In this document: piece by piece, positions 10,919 to 23,333 of the stretch
Numbering within the stretch: the first letter of the stretch is position 1
Layout of the letters: every line of letters begins with the position of its first letter
Origin: Eutypella sp. D-1
Lineage: Eukaryota > Ascomycota > Sordariomycetes > Xylariales > Diatrypaceae
DNA length: 64,000 nucleotides
Direction: 5' to 3'
Assembly: GCA_023313575.1 (NCBI GenBank)
Contig: JAJTTP010000018.1
Location: forward strand, 248,001-312,000
Made by a program: the position numbers and the translations under genes
Notes under the pieces: model-generated
Told to the model about the DNA's origin: nothing
The model's input: only the letters and a program-made list of their open reading frames with translations
The model's database searches: none

Positions 10919-13241
10919 CAGAAGGCACGGGTCTCATTGGATGCCTAGTCAAGTCCGCGGAAGGACTGCTACAGTTAAGAATAGGTAATAGGGAGTGACG
11001 AGGAGAGGTATTATTATAAGTGATTTCTGCGGACCCAGGCGCCGAATCCTAGCCAGGCACGAAAGTAAATCAGATAGCGATGTCATTAGGTCTCTTGTAA
11101 TGACTAGGCTGGGCATGAGTAATTATTAGTTATTAATGATGCGTCTCAGTTACTTCGTTACTAGTGTTAAAATTGTCACATATTGATATTATCAATTGGA
11201 GAGGAGCACTCTGACTGTCACGTGATAAGGGAATAGGGGCGTCATCGACGCCTCCCCCCCTACCTGGAGGCTTCTAGATACAGAATGGGGGTGCCTCTAC
11301 CTATATATATCCTAGCGATCGCCGGAGATATGGGCGATCTGATCAATTATATCCAATATTTCCCCCTATGGGAGACACCCTTCTAAGTGAGGCTCAACTG
11401 ATCGTGACACGATCCCTGTTACCACTACCATACGACTCCGACCCAGGGGAAGTAGAGCGCTGACCAGCGAGGGTAACTAGCTGCGCAAGAAGCTCTAGGA
11501 CCGGACGCTGGCCGAGGACGCCGTAGAATACCGTTCTTTGCCCCCTTCAGCAGCAACAGCGAGCCGAAAGGAGCAACAAGAAGAAGACGATCCACCCCGA
11601 GCGCAGCCGGACCCGACACGGATCTGGGACGACTCGCGTTTAACGGCGAGTCCTGGTGGCCCATGGAGCGCTTTTCTGCCGCCCGTGATGACCCCGAGCG
11701 ATACGCCCGGCGGTGACACGGCAGGTGCTCGTCAGGTGGGTCGGCTGACCGAAACTGACCTGGGAGCCACTGGATCGCGTTCTAGGAACGCAGGTACTCT
11801 ATACCAGCGTCGTTATAGGTATTGTTGGATTTTAACAGCTCCACACATAATTCAGAGGTTGTCAGTGTGAAAGCGGTATATTATTGACTAGTTTGCTAGG
11901 AACAGTGGGTAGCCCTCCCGCCTGGGATTGATTCTCGACTACATACATACCTACGTAGCTATCACCTAGGCAGTTTGGGCCTGCAGAGAACTCTTGAAGG
12001 CATATTTATCTGCAAGAGTATGCTCTGCTTTATTCAAGATACATTGCGCGGTATTTGCCGAGCCGGGGGGAGCGACATTCCCCGGGCACACTTTGCATGA
12101 CCCATTGGACCGTCTGGGTTACCCGGCGCATCGTCGTCCCTGGGACTGGTCGGGCTGGATATTTCCATTTCCCCAGACAAGAAGTTTCCTTCTTTCCTTT
12201 TTGGGCGTCGCTGTTCCTCGAACCTACATATTCCTGATGATTATTTAGCGCTTTGTTGAAGCGAAAGCGCGCCCCTGGTTGTGATCTTTGAATCGTTGCA
12301 ATGCTCGCGTCCTCCGATGTTCTGCCCTGTCGCCAACCTTGCCATGCTTAGATTGATTGTTCTCCATTTTCCTGCGTTCCGGGCTGAGGCGCCACCCGTA
12401 GGGCGAACTGTATACAAAAAGCTCGCGGGGAAAGATCTTACGTCGGGTATTATGTAAATACATGACGAAGAATTCAGGCATCGCGATAAGCCAGCAATTT
12501 TGTTTATGCGTACTGAGATGAGCTGGAGACATGTACCGCTTATCAATAAAGTGTTGAATTGAATTGAGGGTTGAATTGATCTGCACTTTGTAGTATAAGG
12601 TTATGACCCGAACAACCAGCGCAAAAAGCCACCAATATCCTCAGGCCCCACCTATTTTTGTGCTAAAATATTAGGGATTACCAAGGTTAAGGGGACGCAT
12701 TACCTCGAATAGTATTGTACGCCCTCCAGTTTGCACGCCTAATCCTAAGTACCCATGTACTTACCGTATTTATGCACATATTGTATGTACGTACGAAGCG
12801 TGTTTCCCGTATACCTACCTAGGTACCTAACCGAATACATTCATTGGTGGTCAGGTGGTCGGTTATCTAAGATTGGAAACAACCATCAGCAAACCCAAGG
12901 CAACTTCCATCACCTGTTTGTTTTGTCCCTTTGGGCCTACATCTTTTACCAACTGAGACACTCGGGCATTTATTCTCACGTTGAAGGATCCATACTACAT
13001 CTATCGGCTATCTTTTAAGGTTCCCAAGTGATAGTTAATTAATACGCGACCTCAGCACCTTGATCTGACGTCTCCTTTGACTCCTTGTGTTTACGATCTG
13101 ATCCATTGGCATCTCAACTAATCAGCAAGTCATCAACTTAGCCAGGGGGTCGTATCCTAGTAAAATAGGCTGCGCTTAACTTTCTGCAACTCAACCTGCT
13201 ATCTTCCTACCTACCTACTTAGGTAGATAGGCAATTTCACG
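10919..13241. other. Intergenic region, no gene called
   Basis: 2.3 kb spacer. A GC-rich island at about 11440-11790 keeps open frames on both strands (up to 110 codons, plus 11538-11870), but these give low-complexity translations with no motif. The flanks are AT-rich. CCTAGG-type palindromes occur at 12812-12828 and, as a diverged copy, at 13207-13231, directly before the E2 start codon. Confidence 0.5.
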
Positions 13242-14332
13242 ATGTCGAGAGCAGTGCACTTGAAACGTATGACCCGGGAGCGCCCCGAACTCGAGGAGGA
13301 GAACCCAGATTATTTTGTCCACTTCAAGGACGATGACCTGCTGGAGTTCGAGGCGTACATTTTCGGGCCCGAGGATTCGCTCTATGAGCACAAGTTCGTC
13401 AAGCTTCGCTTCAAAATTCCCAATGAGTATCCATTCGTAGGTTCCCAGTTCTCCTCTTAATTCAGAGGCGCACATGTGCATGGCCCTTGGTGTCAAAAGT
13501 GCTAAGATGAATCTTAGAAACCCCCCGTGGTCACGTTTATCCAGCATACCGGCAATCGGATACACCCGAACCTCTACGTCGAGGGCAAAGTGTGCCTCAG
13601 CATACTCGGGACCTGGGCGGGCGAGCCGTGGGCCCACAGCATGAAATGCCACACAGGTGCGTATACCGCGCTTTATCTAATGCTACCTCATCGCACGTGC
13701 CTTTTCTGATCCGCGCAGTTCTCATCACCATCAGATCGCTCCTGGACGACAAGCCCTACAAGCATGAGCCGGGCTGCGGCGACCACCCGGGGTTTAACAA
13801 GTACGTGCAGTACTCGACCTGGAGAAGCCTGCTGCTAGACTACCTGGAGAGGGAAACCGCGGAACCGGTGAGGGCGTTCCTGCAGAAGCAGCTCCGAGAC
13901 CGAGGTGCGAAGATGCTAGCGGAGCTCCGCCGACAGGAGAAGGCGAACAGCACCGTCACGGAGCTCGTCAACCCTTACGTGCAAGGAAGGGTCCTCCCGA
14001 GACCCGATTACCCAGGCCTCATCCGGGACCTGACGGCTGCTATCAAGGCCGCAGAGCCGTCATCGGGCGGCATCAAGAGGCAGCTGGACCTCCTGTCCCA
14101 GACGCTGCCGTGCCCTACCCCGACGCCCGACGCTTCGAACTCGGGACGGCGCAAGCGGACCAAGATGGCACCTTCCTCGACCGATTTTATCGACATAGAT
14201 GACGTCTTGGAGATTGCGGCCCCGCCTGCCACGCCGGCCAAAAAGGTCGCCAAGAAGTCCGCGCCTGGTACCGCGGCCCCCAAACGTTCGGAGAAGAAGA
14301 AGGTGGGTTCCGAGATTATCGACCTGACTTAG
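13242..14332 (+). CDS. UBE2Z-like ubiquitin-conjugating enzyme (E2)
   Basis: Three exons, 13242-13436, 13518-13656 and 13719-14332, giving 315 aa. The UBC fold covers about residues 1-150: [13 protein letters not shown], then NEYPF, then [20 protein letters not shown]. Cys91 in [11 protein letters not shown] is the thioester cysteine, and the following GTWxGEPW is the variant loop of the UBE2Z/USE1-like class in place of the usual HPN-x-C-L arrangement. [10 protein letters not shown] is also family-typical. From about residue 205 the tail is basic and low-complexity, with [10 protein letters not shown] near 266-275 and a C-terminal EIIDLT; both fit SUMO-interacting motifs. It transfers ubiquitin (or a related modifier) from E1 to E3. 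Whether fungal members work with the UBA6-type E1, as human UBE2Z does, I cannot say. Confidence 0.88.
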
Positions 14333-15101
14333 TAACGTTCAGGTTCGTGAAGATCAATTGAGGAGAACGAGAGACTTCGTGCGCTTGACTCATTACACAC
14401 ATCTGCAGCCTTTATCACCCATTGCCTTACCAGTCAGCCCCCCCATTACTTAGATGCGAGCTCATTTACATTGGCGTTTATGGTAGCAATACCTTTTCGC
14501 CTGTGGCGTTACAAGGCGTTTGCTTTATTATCACAGCTGATTATGGCTACCCTACCGAGACATTATGTACATAGCTATTCGCAGAACGATAGTCTTCAAT
14601 TCAGATAATTCAATCCAGTAAAAAGTGTCATGCAAATTTTCTATTCCAGTTTTTGGTACACCCCGTCGCCCCTCCGTCTGCTACCGGTCCTTCACGGTCC
14701 AAGCCACGTAGGTAAGAAGTTGTCTTTCTCAGGCGGCTCGGTATATATAAGCTGACTACGGGGACCCACGAATCCTAAGCATGGGGACGTGATGATCGCG
14801 ACCCGCGATTGGGTGGAGACCCGGGTAGTTGCCTGCACCCGGTGGGAGCGTAGCTGCACTTACGGAGTACTAGATGTAAGCAATAACGCGCGACCCCACC
14901 CGTAAGCTGGTCGGTCGTTATGCTTACGAGTTATGCTGGAGATTAGTCACCCACGGGTCCATATATCGTGGGCGAATATAAAGAACCACCAAGGGACACT
15001 TACAACTAGAAGCCGTAATGCTTAAGAGTTATTACGACTGCGAGGGGGACGGGCTCACACATAACTATATATAACGCCCCACATAAATTTGTTTACTGAA
15101 A
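14333..15101. other. Intergenic region, bZIP promoter
   Basis: 0.77 kb with no gene. The last part contains a TATA-like CTATATATAAC about 30 bp before the bZIP start codon. Confidence 0.5.
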
Positions 15102-16380
15102 ATGAACGCGGAAGTGGAAAACGCGCCCCCCAGCAGCAGCGCGGCGGCGTACAAGAAGCCGAGGACCAGACAGAGGATCCACAAGTCCCCACCAACGCTG
15201 GCCGTCCCGAACATCAACGATGACGCCTCGGAGCGAAAGCGCGTGCTGAACGTCCTGGCCCAGCGCCGGTATCGTAAGTTGCTTGCTTACTTTTTGAGGA
15301 TGTCGCGACCCGGACACCGGAAGCTAATGAGAGAGAACAGGGCAACGGAAGAAGCAAGCAAGGAGAGGCGGCGCAATAACCGCCACAGATGATGGCGCTG
15401 CTGATTCCCAGGATCAGGAGCAAGGAGAGCCAAGGCAAAAGTCTACGTCGCAAACGACGAATCAGAAGACCCCTGCGTGTCCCGCCAGCGATGAGGCGGA
15501 CAAGGGTAGCGGGGAATTCGAGCTAGACCCCCAGCTCCCGGCGGATGAAACCTTATTCTCCGGGACGGATAGCCTGGACCTCGATCTCCAAGGATGGGCG
15601 GCGGCAGGCGGCGTGATAGACACGACACTCCCCGATATGTTGGGAGGAGGAGCGGCGGGGCCGGAGCAGGCACAGCAGCTCGGGTTCTTCGAAGGCGACG
15701 ACGCCTTCATGATATCACAGAACGCATCCTCATCATCCGCATTTTCGCCAAACCTCTCTATGCTCTCCTATTTTGGAACCAATGCTTTCATTCCGGGCTC
15801 TACCTCCACCACCACCTCCTCCTCGAGCCCCGGGGATGACGACGAGTTCTCTTTCTCGTTCCCAGACTCGTACCTCCTGCCGATGGCGGAACTGACGCTG
15901 TTGCGGGCATTCGGACGCATCGCCAAGAGACTAGGGTGCACGGGGTCGATATTCGACCTAGAGGCGGGCTCGCCGTTCGTGAACACAGCGGCTACCACCA
16001 ACGCCAGCGCCGTGGGCCGGCTCCCCGCGAACCTACGCCCGACGGCCTCGCAGGCGACGGTGCCGCACCACCCGGTACTGGACCTGCTGCCGTGGCCGCG
16101 GGTGCGGGACCGCATCATCGGGGTGCTGAGCGTGCCGGAGGCGGCGCGCCCGCCCGCGGCCGCGGACCCGCTTGCCCTCGTGCGTTTCTCGTACGATATG
16201 GAGGACGGCGCTGAGGGTATGCGCGTCTGGGGCCCGGATATCTACGACCCGGCTGCCTGGGAGGTCGGGCAGGTCTTCTTCGAGCACTGGTGGTTCATCT
16301 TCGATCGCCAGGTCATCGAGAGGAGTAATTATTGGCGCAGGCTGCGCGGTGCCCCGGAGCTTAGGTTGAAGGGGTCTTGA
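15102..16380 (+). CDS. bZIP/DUF3425 transcription factor with apparently missing zipper
   Basis: Two exons, 15102-15273 and 15341-16380, 403 aa. The splice restores the basic region ERKRVLNVLAQRRYRQRKKQ at about residues 44-63 (N-x-x-A-Q-R-x-Y-R-x-R-K), the DNA-contacting part of fungal bZIP factors. The middle is acidic and low-complexity. The C-terminal half is a DUF3425 domain: YLLPMAELTLLRAFGRIAKRLG, LPANLRPTASQATVPHHPVL, LDLLPWPRVRDRII and FFEHWWFIFDRQVIERSNYWR. Directly after the basic region the sequence runs QARRGGAITATDDGAADS, with no heptad leucines, whereas relatives usually have at least a short zipper. No alternative frame or intron that I tried restores one. It is probably a nuclear regulator; target genes are unknown. 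Confidence 0.85.
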
Positions 16381-18178
16381 AGGGGTATGTATGTATGTGG
16401 ACGGCTTGGTCGTTGGCGGAAGCGCCGGGATGTGCACGTGACATCCTCTGCTCCGAGGAGTTGTTGAAATCATGTACACTACTATCTATCTATCTATTTA
16501 CCGTCGTCCCGGTCATGTCCGTGTGTCGGTTACACAGGCGTGCAGAGATAGGGGGTGCGTGCCACAGATCGGGTAATGATGGACGTGCGTAAATGTACAT
16601 ACGGGAATAGCCGAGCTCTTAAGCCAAGTTTTCTCAACAGAAAAAAGAGACAGCGAGGAAACTGTGGCTAGGTAGCCTGACGATTTCAACATTCCATAAT
16701 AGCACACCTATTTGATGTTGGTTGTAATTGCTTTGCTTACCTTGTGATGACATCACTGGTTTCGAATAACGACTATAAGTTGATATCCCGAATCAAAGTA
16801 AATCTCCGTTCTGTAGCACGCTTAACAGGAAGCTTAATTTGGTTTCTAGACTGATTTTTTTCGTACAACACCATTACAACACGGGACGACACAAGCCTTG
16901 CTCGGCCTCAAAACATGCATATATCCCCGTTGGTTTCACTCGGCTCGGTGTCCTCTGGCAAACCGGTTCGTAAATAACAATACATACCTAGGTAGTTCCA
17001 GCCCGGCGGTGAATCGTAGAGGTATATATAAATGAGTGTGTGGGTGGGTGCTTGCGGGTTGTGTATGTACATAATGTATACCCATTAATAGCAGACACCT
17101 GCACTGTAGCTCAGGGCACCCACGCGGGGGTTGCAAACGGCGAGGGGGACTAGGGGTGGGGCTGCAGACTTGCGGTACTTTCCATCTCGCCATAACTCGC
17201 TGCTACACCGAGGTACATTCGGCAGGGAATGACGGACGGACACTGGGCTGAGTGAGAGAGCCGGACCTATCGGCGGTCTTGGGCGGTCTCTATGATCGGA
17301 AGTACCATGCAAGTATAACACCACATCGACCTGAAGGTGTACGCAAGGTTCTCTCTTTCTGGTCCAAACGTGGTACCTCCCCTTCCTGTTTGAACCAATC
17401 ATGACAGGGCTCCGGGAGTGGGGAAGGCTGCGCTAAGGCAAGGCGCGTTAGTCACGATCATACTAACCAATTATGTGGTAGTGTGTATGTACTGAGGCAC
17501 CTCCACAGAAGAAAGCTGCCCCCCCGTCCAGCCCGCCCAGGTGCCACTGAGGTCAGAATATTTCACGGGATCCTCTTTCTCTTTCCCACCACCACCTTCC
17601 TCTTAACATTGAAATTGAAACCTTGAACTTCTTTCTTTCCCCTCACAATTTATTAGTTTGTAGGTACCATCTATGTAAATTGGACGGGAGGGGACGTTCC
17701 AATTCGCGTAGAGATAGAGAGAGAGGAGAAAAAAGGATCTCTCAATTCATTTTGAGAATCTTTATACGCCCTATGATAGAAAATTGTTTAGGTAAGTTGA
17801 CAAGAATAACGTCTGCCATAACATGCTACCTATCCATGCTTTGCTTCTCAACTCTGGTCTCCCTTTTCCCCTTTCCCCCTTTTCCTGTCATCGGCTATCA
17901 TATGTCGCTCAACCTCGTCAATGGAGACAGATCAGCGGTCCCCAATTGTTTTTGACATATCCCCGTATCCCCGTATCCCCAACATATATGGGTTGACCCG
18001 CTTTCAATATCATCATCATGTCTGCAAATAAAAGAACCGGTTGGGTTAATTACTTACTAACAAATTCATGAACAGTTTACTTTAATTCCTATATCCTATA
18101 TTTTTCTGTATCTATTCTTCCTGATTGCTTGTGTGCGCTCTTGAGCTTTGCTCAACCTACCTAAAAACCACCGCCACA
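16381..18178. other. Intergenic region upstream of MTHFR
   Basis: 1.8 kb without a supported gene. The last 500 bp are pyrimidine-rich (CTTTCTTTCCCCTC-like stretches), as is common in fungal promoters and long 5' leaders of housekeeping genes. A short CCTAGG palindrome is at 16985-16996. Confidence 0.5.
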
Positions 18179-20107
18179 ATGCATATTCACGAGATGATTT
18201 CCGAGGCTGAACAGACGGGCCACCCGTCGTTCTCCTTCGAATATTTCCCTCCGAAAACCGCCCAGGGTGTCCAGAACCTCTACGACCGTATCGAGCGCAT
18301 GTACGACTTCGGCCCCAAATTCATCGACATTACATGGGGCGCAGGTGGACGAATTGCTGAGCTGACCTGTGAGATGGTCATGCAAGCACAGACCTACTTT
18401 GGACTGGAAACCTGTATGCATCTGACATGTACCGACATGGGGGAGGAGAAGGTCAATGACGCCCTGTCCAAGGCCTATAAGTCCGGCTGCACCAATATTC
18501 TGGCACTGCGAGGGGATCCGCCCCGGGAGAAGGAGAAGTGGACAGCCACTGAGGGCGGGTTTCAGTACGCAAGGGATCTCGTCGCTCACATTCGCAAGAA
18601 GTACGGCAACCACTTTGATATTGGCGTTGCCGGCTATCCCGAGGGCTGCGATGACAACAAGGACGAAGAACAATTGCTGGACCACCTAAAGGAGAAGGTC
18701 GACGTGGGCGCCACCTTTATTGTCACCCAGATGTTCTACGACGCCGACAACTTCATTCGCTGGATGCGAAAGGTTCGGGAGAGGGGCATCACTGTGCCTA
18801 TTGTGCCAGGTATCATGCCGATCGCCACGTATGCCAGTTTTCTGAGGCGGGCAAACCACATGAACTGCAAGATCCCCGACAGCTGGATGGCCGCTCTGGA
18901 GCCCATAAAGAATGACGACGCTGCCGTGAGAGACGTCGGCAAGACATTGGTGGCTGACCTGTGCCGAAAAATCATGGCCGCTGGCATCGTACATCTACAC
19001 TTCTATACGATGAATCTGGCCCAGGCTACGCGCATGGTGCTGGAGGAGTTGGACTGGATGCCTACCAGCGCCCGGCCGCGGAAGCAGGCATTACCCTGGA
19101 AGCAGTCCCTCAGCCTCGGTCGACGCGAAGAGGATGTCCGTCCGATCTTTTGGCGTAACCGTAACAAGTCGTACGTGTCGAGGACCCAGGACTGGGACGA
19201 ATTCCCCAACGGCCGATGGGGTGATTCGCGCTCACCGGCCTTTGGTGAGTTGGATTCGTACGGCATAGGCCTGACGGGCACCAACGAGTCCAATCGAAAG
19301 AAGTGGGGCGAACCCACATCCATCAAGGATATCGCCAACCTCTTCGTGCGTTACTTACAAGAGGACATCCGGACTCTGCCTTGGAGCGAGGCTCCTCTGA
19401 CCGCCGAGGCCGACTCCATTAAGGACGATCTTATCAAGCTTAACCAACGAGGACTGCTGACCATCAACTCCCAACCGGCCGTGAACGGCGTCAAGTCCTC
19501 TCATCCGGTACACGGGTGGGGGCCGCCGAACGGCTACGTATACCAGAAGGCCTATTTGGAGTTGTTAGTTTCCCCGGAGCTGCTCCCCGAGATGCTTTCG
19601 CGCATCCACAACCACCCCGACCTTTCATACTATGCTGTCACCCGGACCGGCACTCTCAAGACAAACACGCCTTCCGAAGGGCCGAACGCCGTCACCTGGG
19701 GTGTCTTCCCCGGCAAAGAGATCGTCCAGCCGACGATTGTAGAGAGCATCAGCTTTCTGGCCTGGAAAGACGAGGCCTACAGGTTGGGGAAGGACTGGGC
19801 ACACTGCTACGATGCCAACTCGCCTAGCCGGGTGCTGATCGATAAGATCATGGACGAGTGGTACCTGGTCAACATAGGTAAATATCGCCACTCTGGACTG
19901 TGATGAGCATGTGCTAATAATTTTGCTTTAGTCAACAACGACTTCCACCAACCCAGGACCATTTTTGAGCTTTTCGAAGGGTTAGAGGTCAAAGATTTAG
20001 ACAAGCCTATCTTGTCACAGACTAATGGCGTCCACACGGGAACCGACAGCAACACGAATGGGACCGCGGCCCATACAAACGGATCCAGCGCAGCTGTAAC
20101 TGCATAG
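18179..20107 (+). CDS. Methylenetetrahydrofolate reductase (MET13-type)
   Basis: Two exons, 18179-19877 and 19932-20107, 624 aa. It reduces 5,10-methylene-THF to 5-methyl-THF with NAD(P)H and FAD, supplying the methyl group for methionine synthesis. The N-terminal TIM-barrel (about 1-300) shows FSFEYFPPKTAQGVQNLYDR, FIDITWGAGG, CMHLTCTDM, NILALRGDPPREKEKW, GVAGYPEGC and FIVTQMFYDADNF. The eukaryotic regulatory domain follows, with LPWKQSLSLGRREEDVRPIFW, DEFPNGRWGDSRSPAFG, INSQPAVNG and AVTWGVFPGKEIVQPTIVE. It matches yeast Met13 more closely than Met12 (GVQNLYDR, FIDITW, VEGGFQYA-like). The start codon sits in a good context (CCACAATG). The small last exon adds VNNDFHQPRTIFELFEGL and a TNG-rich, probably disordered tail. 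Confidence 0.97.
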
Positions 20108-22395
20108 AATAAGCGATGACGATGACGACGGCATTGGCGTAATGATTTTGGATTTTTTCAACACAGCATACGGCCGGAGGGAAAAAATGGCCTAGGGAGT
20201 TTCTATGACTTTTTCAACCAAGCATATATCACCAAAGGGGGGCAGGCGTCTCGTTTTTTTTGCCAATTCACGAGTTCCCGGGTTTTTCAACAAGGACTCG
20301 GAACAGAGGGCGAATTGGGGCATTTAGACGGGCTTTTTTGAAAGTCGGGTGGGAGAAGGCAAGGCCCCTGACCTGGTTTTGGGGGGAAAGCAAGCAAGCA
20401 AGCAAAGCATTGGGGGCTTGGGGAGGGGGGCAGACCAGCGAACAAAAAAGGGCCAGGTCAAAAAAAGACGAAAAATGGACGGTGCATTATATCTCAACGA
20501 TACGATACCCCCCGGCACTAGAGTCGGGACACAGAGCAAGGGAGGTTGGTTGGTTGGTGTAGGGGGGAAGAGGAGGGATTTTGAAGATAAGATAGGTTTC
20601 TTCCTATCAAGGCTGTTTTTTCGTGTGTTTCAGTTCGTCTGATTCGCGTTCGTCGATAGCGAAGCAGACAAGCAAGTCATGGCAAGTCGAATCAATACAA
20701 ACATGGCGATCCACAGCAGCAGGTTTTCGTTTTTTTTCTTCTTCTAAGGACTCGGGCCATCTTTCGTCTTTGCCGAGGAAACTTTGGCTTGGTTCGAGAA
20801 TGTTAGCAGAATTAGATAAAAAATCAGTGGTGGACTTAGCCATCCACTCGAGAGGAAAGTATCGCGTCCCGCCCGTGTCGTAGTAGTTCTCGTCGCTGGT
20901 CGCTGGTCCGCTTCGGTCGGAATCATAATTCTATGTAGTGTAGTGAGTCCAGTGAGAAGAAAACACACGCCGGGCGCCTGATTGTGGCGTAATTAAGGAC
21001 AATGCACGTGAGTTGTGCCTAGTTTAGGCTTCTCAAAAGAGTGTTCCAAAAGTCGATTGAGACAAAAACGTAGAGCCATCGGGACAGCGTCAAATGTAGA
21101 CAATATATACAGGTTTTCCTTTTCGCCTCCCATCTTCAAGCCGATAGAATCAATCGCCCATGTAGACGTAGAAATGATAGGTCCTAAGGTGAAGATTTTC
21201 TATATTAAGTAAAGAACACATCAACCACACCTCTGCTTGGCATCTTCTGTATTATATGCATACCCCATACCCCAAACCTCAAGAAAGGCAGGGAAGGCGT
21301 GTCTGGTCACGTTAGCGGGGTGATTAAGGGGGTGGGGGAGGGGGAATTGGGCGAACCAGAGAACCAGATTACCGGTACCGCGTGTAGAACGCGAACTCAA
21401 TGCCCTCATCTCCGATAGGCAATGGGCTATCTGGGGGGCTTCAGCCATGCCTCGGGGTGGGGCAGGGTAGGACCTGATCGGTCACAGTTGCATCGCGCAC
21501 GAAGAGGCCAAGACCGCGTCGAGTGTGAGTTTGGTCCGCGGTGGCTGTCTGCGATGGCTGGATGGGTTAGAGATGTTTATGATGGGGATCAAATTTCGGG
21601 TAATAACTCCGTTCATAATAGAGACGAGAGCTCGGGATAGATAGATTTTACGGTCTAAGCCTTACTAATATTTGCGAAACGGATGTGAAGCGGCCAATAT
21701 CTTCTATCCCTTTTCTTCGAAACCTGTGTTTTCGGTCCCTAGACATAACTCGTTCTTCGACACATTACACACATCTAGCAGACAAGTCTAGACTACGGCT
21801 ATCCGGCCTGAATCCTCAGCCTCAGTTCAGATTCTATGGAATCGTGTTGGTTCGCGACTTCGTCAACAAGGCAGAAAAAAGAGAGCGCTAAAGCGGGCTT
21901 CGCGATAATGCCTTATTAGAACATCACAAGGACTTTTGGCGCACACTACGGCGACACACAAACGTTCTGGACCCAATGCCGGCACCCGCGAGGCCGTAGA
22001 CGGGAGGTGCGGACCCTAGCCTTCCGCCTGGGCGCTTCACGGAGTAGTCCGCCCCGCCCAATGGAGTCGGGGTGCTGCCCATTCGCACAGACAATGGACA
22101 ATGACTGCTCCGGGGGACCAATCGCACTGCCTTGAAAGCAGCCTCGTGGCTGGAATTGGTAAGAGGGCCAGAGTCGAACGTACGATTTGGGATGTCTCGT
22201 CCCCTATTAATCCACTAATCGGTGATGGCCCTGAGAGGATGCGAGCTGGTGGGACACGGCTGCCGAGTCGACTATATATTGCCCGCTGTAGCATCACGGA
22301 GATCGTCCCTTCCACTGCCTATTCGGCCTTCGCACTATACATACGCTTCTACCAAGCACCCCTAATAAAATTATATTGCTATCCCTTCTAGCACA
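20108..22395. other. Intergenic region, no gene called
   Basis: 2.3 kb between two plus-strand genes. The first 600 bp have long T and A runs and purine-rich stretches, probably the MTHFR 3' UTR. Overlapping short open frames around 20260-20880 on both strands are low-complexity. A TATA-like TATATATT lies at 22273-22280, about 120 bp before the LPMO start. Confidence 0.5.
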
Positions 22396-23333
22396 ATGCG
22401 CCTCTCCGCAGCACTCCTACCGCTGGCAGCCGCCCTTCTCCGCCCCGCCGCGGCGCACGGGTTCGTTTCGGGCGTTAAGGTGAACGGGGCCGGGTGGGTC
22501 GCGGGCTCCGACCCCGTGTGGTTCTACTACCCGAAGGGGGAGGCGCCGGCGACGGCGGGCTGGGACGCGCTGAACCAGGACATCGGGTTCGTGGAGCCTG
22601 CGGCGTTCGGGACCTCGGACATCGCCTGCCACAAGAGCGCGACGGCGGGCCGCAACTTCATCCCCGCGAAGCCCGGCGACAAGCTCACCTTCTTTTGGAA
22701 TACCTGGCCTGATAGTCACAAAGGACCTATCATCAATTACATCGCTCCCTACGCTAGTGAGTCTTTTTCACTTCTCATCTACATCTTCTACATCTTCTAC
22801 CTACGATCCTGAACTAGGAATGAGATCGGCATGTAAAAGAAGCAGGTTGTGCTAACGACCAGCATAGACAGCGCAGGCAGCCTGCGGTTCTCCAAGATTA
22901 GCCAGGCGGCCATTGAGAGCGGCACGACGTGGGTGACGGACACGCTAATCGCAAACAACTTCACGTCGTCGGTGACGCTGCCGCGGAACCTGAAGGCCGG
23001 CGACTACGTGATCCGTCACGAGATCATCGCGCTACACGGCGCCACCAACGATAACGGTGCACAGGTCAGTTGATATATTATTATTATTTTATTCCCATCT
23101 TCAATATCGTGATGTCCGATTTGGACCTAGCTAATGAGAAGGGAACCCCTAACTAGGCCTATCCCCAATGTCTCAACCTCAGGGTCAGCGGTAGCGGTAC
23201 GGTTGCCCCGTCTGGAGGCATCGCCGCCACTAGCCTGTACAAGCGGATCGACCCCGGCATCATGTTCAATGTCTACGGCTCGTACACTAGCTACCCTTAC
23301 CCAGGTCCCGCGCTGTGGACAGCCGCCAACTAG
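22396..23333 (+). CDS. AA9 lytic polysaccharide monooxygenase (former GH61)
   Basis: Three exons, 22396-22756, 22868-23064 and 23157-23333, 244 aa. The 20-residue signal peptide ends in AAA, so the mature protein begins with His21 (HGFVSGVKVNG), as needed for the copper histidine brace. The second brace ligand is His108 in DSHKGPIINY. The second-sphere His177 lies in RHEIIALHGA, and Gln186 and axial Tyr188 lie in AQAYPQC. Cys78 and the Cys of YPQC would form the usual disulphide. It is secreted and cleaves cellulose or other beta-glucans oxidatively with a reductant and H2O2 or O2. The catalytic domain is complete and compact, with no CBM1 or linker. The coding region is much more GC-rich than its surroundings. 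Confidence 0.95.

Noticed and set aside
11425..11870. GC-rich island with overlapping open frames
   Set aside because: Translations on both strands are Pro/Ser/Arg-rich without motif, and no splice or start context supports a gene.
13215..13652. 145-codon open frame on the minus strand
   Set aside because: Antisense to the first two exons of the E2 gene and runs through its intron.
20260..20883. Several 70-100-codon frames downstream of MTHFR
   Set aside because: Purine-rich and T-rich repeats typical of a 3' UTR; frames overlap on both strands and lack motifs.
22100..22200. Possible tRNA-like sequence (GTCGAACG with a weak B-box on the minus strand)
   Set aside because: No matching A-box at the right distance and no cloverleaf could be drawn.
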